Under the pieces are notes generated by a model that worked only from the letters and a program-made list of their open reading frames with translations, did not search any database and was not told the DNA's origin. The position numbers and the translations under genes are program-made. A DNA stretch of 64,000 nucleotides from Papilionanthe hookeriana x Papilionanthe teres (Eukaryota; Streptophyta; Magnoliopsida; Asparagales; Orchidaceae). The DNA is taken from assembly GCA_022702705.1 (NCBI GenBank), contig CM040423.1, positions 44,093,575 through 44,157,574 on the forward strand, in the 5' to 3' direction. Positions 60,575 to 64,000 of this stretch are shown one piece after another (the stretch's first letter is position 1; each line of letters starts with the position of its first letter).

Positions 60575-61970
60575 TTAAACTTCATCATTAGAGATAGATT
60601 TTCCTTTATTAGGACGAGAAATATTAGCCTGAGAATACTCATCTGTATCTTTTCCTCTAATAAATTTAGAAAAAGGTTTCATGACATCCTTCCCAATTAA
60701 ATGAGGAGGAATTTCAGGATACACAAAATCCAGTTCTCTATTACTTTTATTTTTCCTTTTACAAGACGATCGTTGAACCCATTCCTCCTCCAGCTCTAAA
60801 CGAGTAAGAGCAGAAACTTCATCAGTAATAGCTTGGATCTCCCCATTAAAGTTGTCATCAATATTAGCTTTAGAGGTATCATTAGTAGCAAGAACTTGTT
60901 CAATATCAGATTTTTGATGCAAAACCAGTTGTTTATCACGAGGTACAAAATCAGTCTCATTAACTGTAACAGTTATATGATTATACACTAGATCAACAGG
61001 AACAACTGACTTAGTAACATTATTCTCAAGAACCAGATCATTATTAACATCTTTAGAAAACAGATCATCAACTTGGTGCTGAATTAAGCTAGGCAAATGT
61101 GATAATGAATTATGAATTGCATCTATAACATCTTTATTATGCAAGGAAACTTGAAAAGCTTTAGGATTTGCCTCCTCTAGAGATCTTTCAGTTCTATTCT
61201 TATTCTTTCCCAATACAGGATGAGCGTTAAAGCAGTGAGAAAATAGATGCCCAAATATTTTACAATGAATACAATAATGTGGAACAAAATCTTGTTCAAC
61301 TTTCTGCCAATAACCATCATTAGCAGTTCCCAAACATATAGAGTCTTCAAAGCCGGACTAACATCCCTCTCAACCAAAATTCTAGCCAAAGAAGGCTTAG
61401 ACAAATTACTAGTAGCAGCATCCATTTTCAGAGGTTTACCATAAAGAGAACACAAAGAATAAAGAACTTTTAGATTGTGATATTGCAATTTTAAACTAGG
61501 AAATCTTATCTGGATAGGCACAACCTGGGGCTCCTCCGATGGAGTGAAGTCAGTAGTCCATATGAGAAGTTTTAAATAGCACTTCTCAATGGTTACAACT
61601 TTCTTAGCAAAAAGAGAGGTATAATCTTCTTCTAATTGCAACTCAATCATAAGATTCCTACTATCAATCAAACCCAGTTTCCATCCGCCAACCAAATACA
61701 AATCAGAAAAAAATTTACGGATAATCTTCATTCTAGGGTGGGCAAAAGAGAATTTACCGACCAACATAAACTTTAAAGACTCTGTGAGGATGTTTGTTTC
61801 CTCATCAGAAAAAAAAACAAGTTTAGCATTCTTATGAGTAGCCTTCTTAAGCAACCCTTCAGAACCACTTTCTGCCGGAAGGTCATGAAAATCGGAAGGA
61901 AACATGACATCCCCCTCGACATAGGGTTTACCCGCCCGACATCTTTGTAGGTCGGAATGGATGAAGCCAT
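60575..61970 (-). pseudogene. L1 ORF1: DUF4283 RNA-binding protein with CCHC knuckle
   Basis: ATG at 61970 (MASSIPTYKDVGRVNPMSRG). The frame shifts near 61910 into DVMFPSDFHDLPAESGSEG, then the DUF4283 domain (LTESLKFMLVGKFSFAHPRM, DLYLVGGWKLGLIDSRNLMI, LIWTTDFTPSEEPQVVPIQI). It shifts again near 61320 into QDFVPHYCIHCKIFGHLFSHC, the CCHC zinc knuckle, and an acidic tail to the stop at 60575. ORF1 proteins of this type coat the element's RNA. Two frameshifts make it inactive. Confidence 0.88.
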
Positions 61971-62260
61971 TCTAAGAACTGGATAGAGAGAATCCAGTAC
62001 ACACTCGAGAACAAAGAAGACCTAGATTAGGAAGAAACACGGGGAAAAGAAAGCTCCAAAAAAGCTCCAAGAAAACTTCCCTTCGTATTTCAAAGTTATA
62101 TTGTTGACCGTGAAATAAAACAAGCTGGAAGAGAAAGACAATAAAAATTAATTAATTAATTATTCACTTACTTTTTCGGCCAAAGATGCATACATAAAGG
62201 AAATATCCACTCTCCCACTTTCTCGGTTACAAGTGAGAAATTATACCATGCCGGCGCAAC

Positions 62261-62548
62261 GGAAAAAATTTGCATTCGGGCAGCGTACGCAGAGATGGGT
62301 ATGTAAAAATGTACACAGGAGTTACATGCGGGTTACACTGGAGTTATATGGGGTTATAACCCTCTTATACCTCCCGTGTAACTCTTGTGTACAAATGGAT
62401 GAAATAGAAGCTCGGGTTACAAGTGATTTACACAGGGGTACAAGGATGTTATAACACGCTTGTAACCCCCTTGTAACTCGCGTGTAACCCCCATATACTT
62501 ATTTACGTACGCATCTCTGCGTACGCTGTCCGAACTCAATTTTTTTCC
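62261..62548. mobile_element. Foldback element with palindromic heads, copy 2
   Basis: Ends GGAAAAAATT...TTCGGGCAGCGTACGCAG and, reversed, GGAAAAAAATTG..TTCGGACAGCGTACGCAG form inverted repeats of about 45 bp. The right head CGTACGCATCTCTGCGTACG is itself an imperfect palindrome (62502-62526). Two hairpins lie inside: 62311-62392 (GTACACAGGAGTTACA...TGTAACTCTTGTGTAC) and about 62413-62490, centred on GTTATAAC at 62448-62455. Each arm is a run of GGGTTACA-type units. No ORF. Same plan as the element at 34757, different unit sequence. Confidence 0.82.
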
Positions 62549-62584
62549 GGATGCAAGGCTTTAATAAACTCTATTTGAGAGTTA

Positions 62585-62655
62585 TTGAAGGATCATTGAC
62601 ACATTATTGAAATATTAACTCATAATAACCCAATAATCACTGATAATTTTTCAGG
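62585..62655. repeat. Short hairpin of ATTATTGA-type units next to foldback copy 2
   Basis: GAGTTATTGAAGGATCATTG and ACACATTATTGAAA face ATAATAACCCAATAATCACTGATAA in inverse orientation, a single hairpin module like those in copy 1 but without the palindromic heads. Confidence 0.5.
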
Positions 62656-63480
62656 TTTTCATCTCGGTGTTATTTATTTGAGCAAGTGATAATTTCTCGT
62701 TACAAGGACGAACCAAAGCTTCTCTGTAATCATTCGCACGATTCACACTCTCGTTCCCAGGCTTCGCTCTCCTTCGTCTTCTACTAGTCGCTGTTCTGTG
62801 AGCCTCTACTGTTCTTCCTATTCGAAATCCACAGAAGGTAAATTTCTTACTTGTATTTCTTGGTATTTCTTCTGCTACTGTTTCACACCACTGCTTCACG
62901 CGATGACACCTTCGTTCTTCCCTGTCTCATGCGTAACCCCAAAGCTAAAGCCTCTTACCTTCGATCTCTTCGGTGCACAACCTAGCATTGAATTCCAGGC
63001 TTTCCCTTGTCTTCTCTGTCATGGTAAATCGCACAGAAGGGTTGAACCAGACCTTCTTCTTCGTGCTCCTTACCTGATCGCGCGTCTTCACAATCCAAAG
63101 CCGCACACAATCTTTGTGCCGCGATTCTTTGCTTATTCCTTCTCCCTCACCAAAGCAGTGCACAAATTCTTCCCTGCCTCGCAACGAAGCCTCCCCGCTC
63201 GATCTGCTATTCAAATCAAACTTAACAGCTCGGCTTTGCCCTGGCACACCGCCGACTGCTCCCTTCCAACCGGCGATCGAGCTTCTCTGCCTCAACCACA
63301 CCGCTTCTTCGATTCCCCCACTGCCTTAGAGCCCGAACTGCTCCTCCCTCACACGAAACTTCCTTGTTTTTCTGTTCGAGCCCCTGCATTAAATCGAACC
63401 CTCCTTTTAAATCGAGCCCTCTTTGTTTAATTGAGCCCTTAATGTGCTACCAGATCCACGCACCACGACCCCGTGCCCCC
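62656..63480 (+). other. C/T-rich region with a 210-codon open frame, coding status doubtful
   Basis: A frame at 62798-63430 is open for 210 codons, but other frames on both strands are also long, composition is C-rich, and no domain, signal peptide or repeat typical of a protein family is present. Near its end CGAACCCTCC, TCGAGCCCTC and TTGAGCCCTT repeat. It may be the leader or LTR of a retrotransposon extending past the window. Confidence 0.3.
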
Positions 63481-63483
63481 CGT

Positions 63484-63535
63484 CCCCAACACACACACAC
63501 ACACACACCCACCAACCACCCCACGCACACACACA
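63484..63535. repeat. (CA)n-rich tract
   Basis: CACACACAC runs interrupted by CCACC. Confidence 0.9.
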
Positions 63536-64000
63536 AAAACTGCGACCTAACACCTTTGTTTATTTACTTATGCATTGTAATGTTCTTTTACTTTATTTTC
63601 GTCATCGCCGTCGTAGAAGTTTGAACTGGAAAGGTATAATTTTGGACTATGGGGCAATTTTTGAAAAGTCCATTCGAGGATAGTGCGAGTACTCGTTCGT
63701 GGGGAAATTACGTACCATTCGGGGAAAACGATGGATTTCTGGAATTTTTTTTAAAACTAGAATTTTAAGCCACCCATCCGTGAGAATTAAGTACCATTCG
63801 AGAAATGCTGGTTTATGTTCTAATCTTTTGTGCAAGTACATTGAAAACCCATTACATCTTTTAAGATCGCGGGTTAAATTTATATTTTTTGTTCTCCGGT
63901 CGTAGTATCTTATGACACTAATCAATGCGTCTCTTAAGACAGTTGGGAGACTGACATTCTCCCATGCCTCCTAACGTGATTTGACACTAGGAGGCTATCG
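63536..64000. other. Window end, LTR-like, no gene
   Basis: GTACCATTCGGGGAAA at about 63713 and GTACCATTCGAGAAAT at about 63791 form a diverged direct repeat. The closing text up to GGAGGCTATCG has no recognised coding content. Confidence 0.35.

Larger units (their letters stand above)
56515..61990 (-). mobile_element. L1-type LINE, nearly complete, inactive (minus strand)
   Basis: Reads from ORF1 at 61970 down to the RNase H part near 56606, followed by a T/G-rich 3' region to about 56515. Gene order ORF1 (DUF4283 plus CCHC knuckle), endonuclease, reverse transcriptase, zf-RVT and RNase H is that of plant L1 elements. Few stops and frameshifts, so insertion is fairly recent in comparison with the other elements here. 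Target duplications were not identified with confidence. Confidence 0.9.

Noticed and set aside
62798..63430. 210-codon ORF as a gene
   Set aside because: No domain, C-rich composition, long frames on the other strand too; kept only as a doubtful open frame.

Overview
This is plant nuclear DNA, from an angiosperm. It is strongly AT-rich and intron-bearing, most of it is transposable element, and the recognisable genes are plant families: a Raf-like group C kinase, a homocysteine S-methyltransferase exon, and fragments of plant MCC-alpha, a SAD2-type importin and a MYB-CC factor. There is no prokaryotic operon, phage, CRISPR array or convincing RNA gene. The species cannot be named from the sequence.

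Layout. 0-2.6 kb: a minus-strand piece of an IDM1-like PHD/GNAT protein and a frameshifted plus-strand end of an LCMT-family methyltransferase. 2.6-14 kb: mostly anonymous AT-rich DNA with the two ends of a non-LTR (LINE) family, foldback MITEs and one small acidic-repeat protein gene (minus strand, 9.67-9.36 kb). 14.6-15.8 kb: decayed Ty3/gypsy LTR and gag. 16.1-29.3 kb: three gene fragments in a row on the plus strand, namely the 3' half of methylcrotonoyl-CoA carboxylase alpha, the first exons of a SAD2/importin-7-like gene, and one MYB-CC DNA-binding exon. The first two are each interrupted by a copy of the same non-autonomous LTR retrotransposon of about 2.9 kb. 30-35 kb: anonymous DNA, hAT-like remnants and an unusual foldback element with palindromic ends. 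36.2-45.1 kb: the one complete gene, a six-exon MRK1-like kinase of 380 residues with a first intron of 6.8 kb. 45-53 kb: MITEs, a LINE, an inverted gypsy integrase remnant and an hAT element with its target duplication. 53.6 kb: intact first exon of a homocysteine S-methyltransferase with no second exon in view. 54.5-62 kb: gypsy gag-protease remnant and a nearly complete L1-type LINE on the minus strand. 62.3-62.6 kb: a second foldback element built on the same plan as the one at 34.8 kb. The rest is C-rich, LTR-like DNA.

The only genes likely to be functional are the kinase, possibly the methyltransferase (if its intron 1 runs past the window edge), and perhaps the small repeat protein. 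MRK1 and HMT2 are, to my recollection, also neighbours in Arabidopsis (AT3G63260 and AT3G63250), so 36-54 kb looks like an old collinear gene pair expanded by transposons. The most novel signal is the pair of foldback elements at 34.76-35.13 and 62.26-62.55 kb. They share palindromic CGTACGCAG heads and a two-hairpin body made of short repeated units, but the unit sequence differs between them (GGTTATT in one, GGGTTACA in the other).
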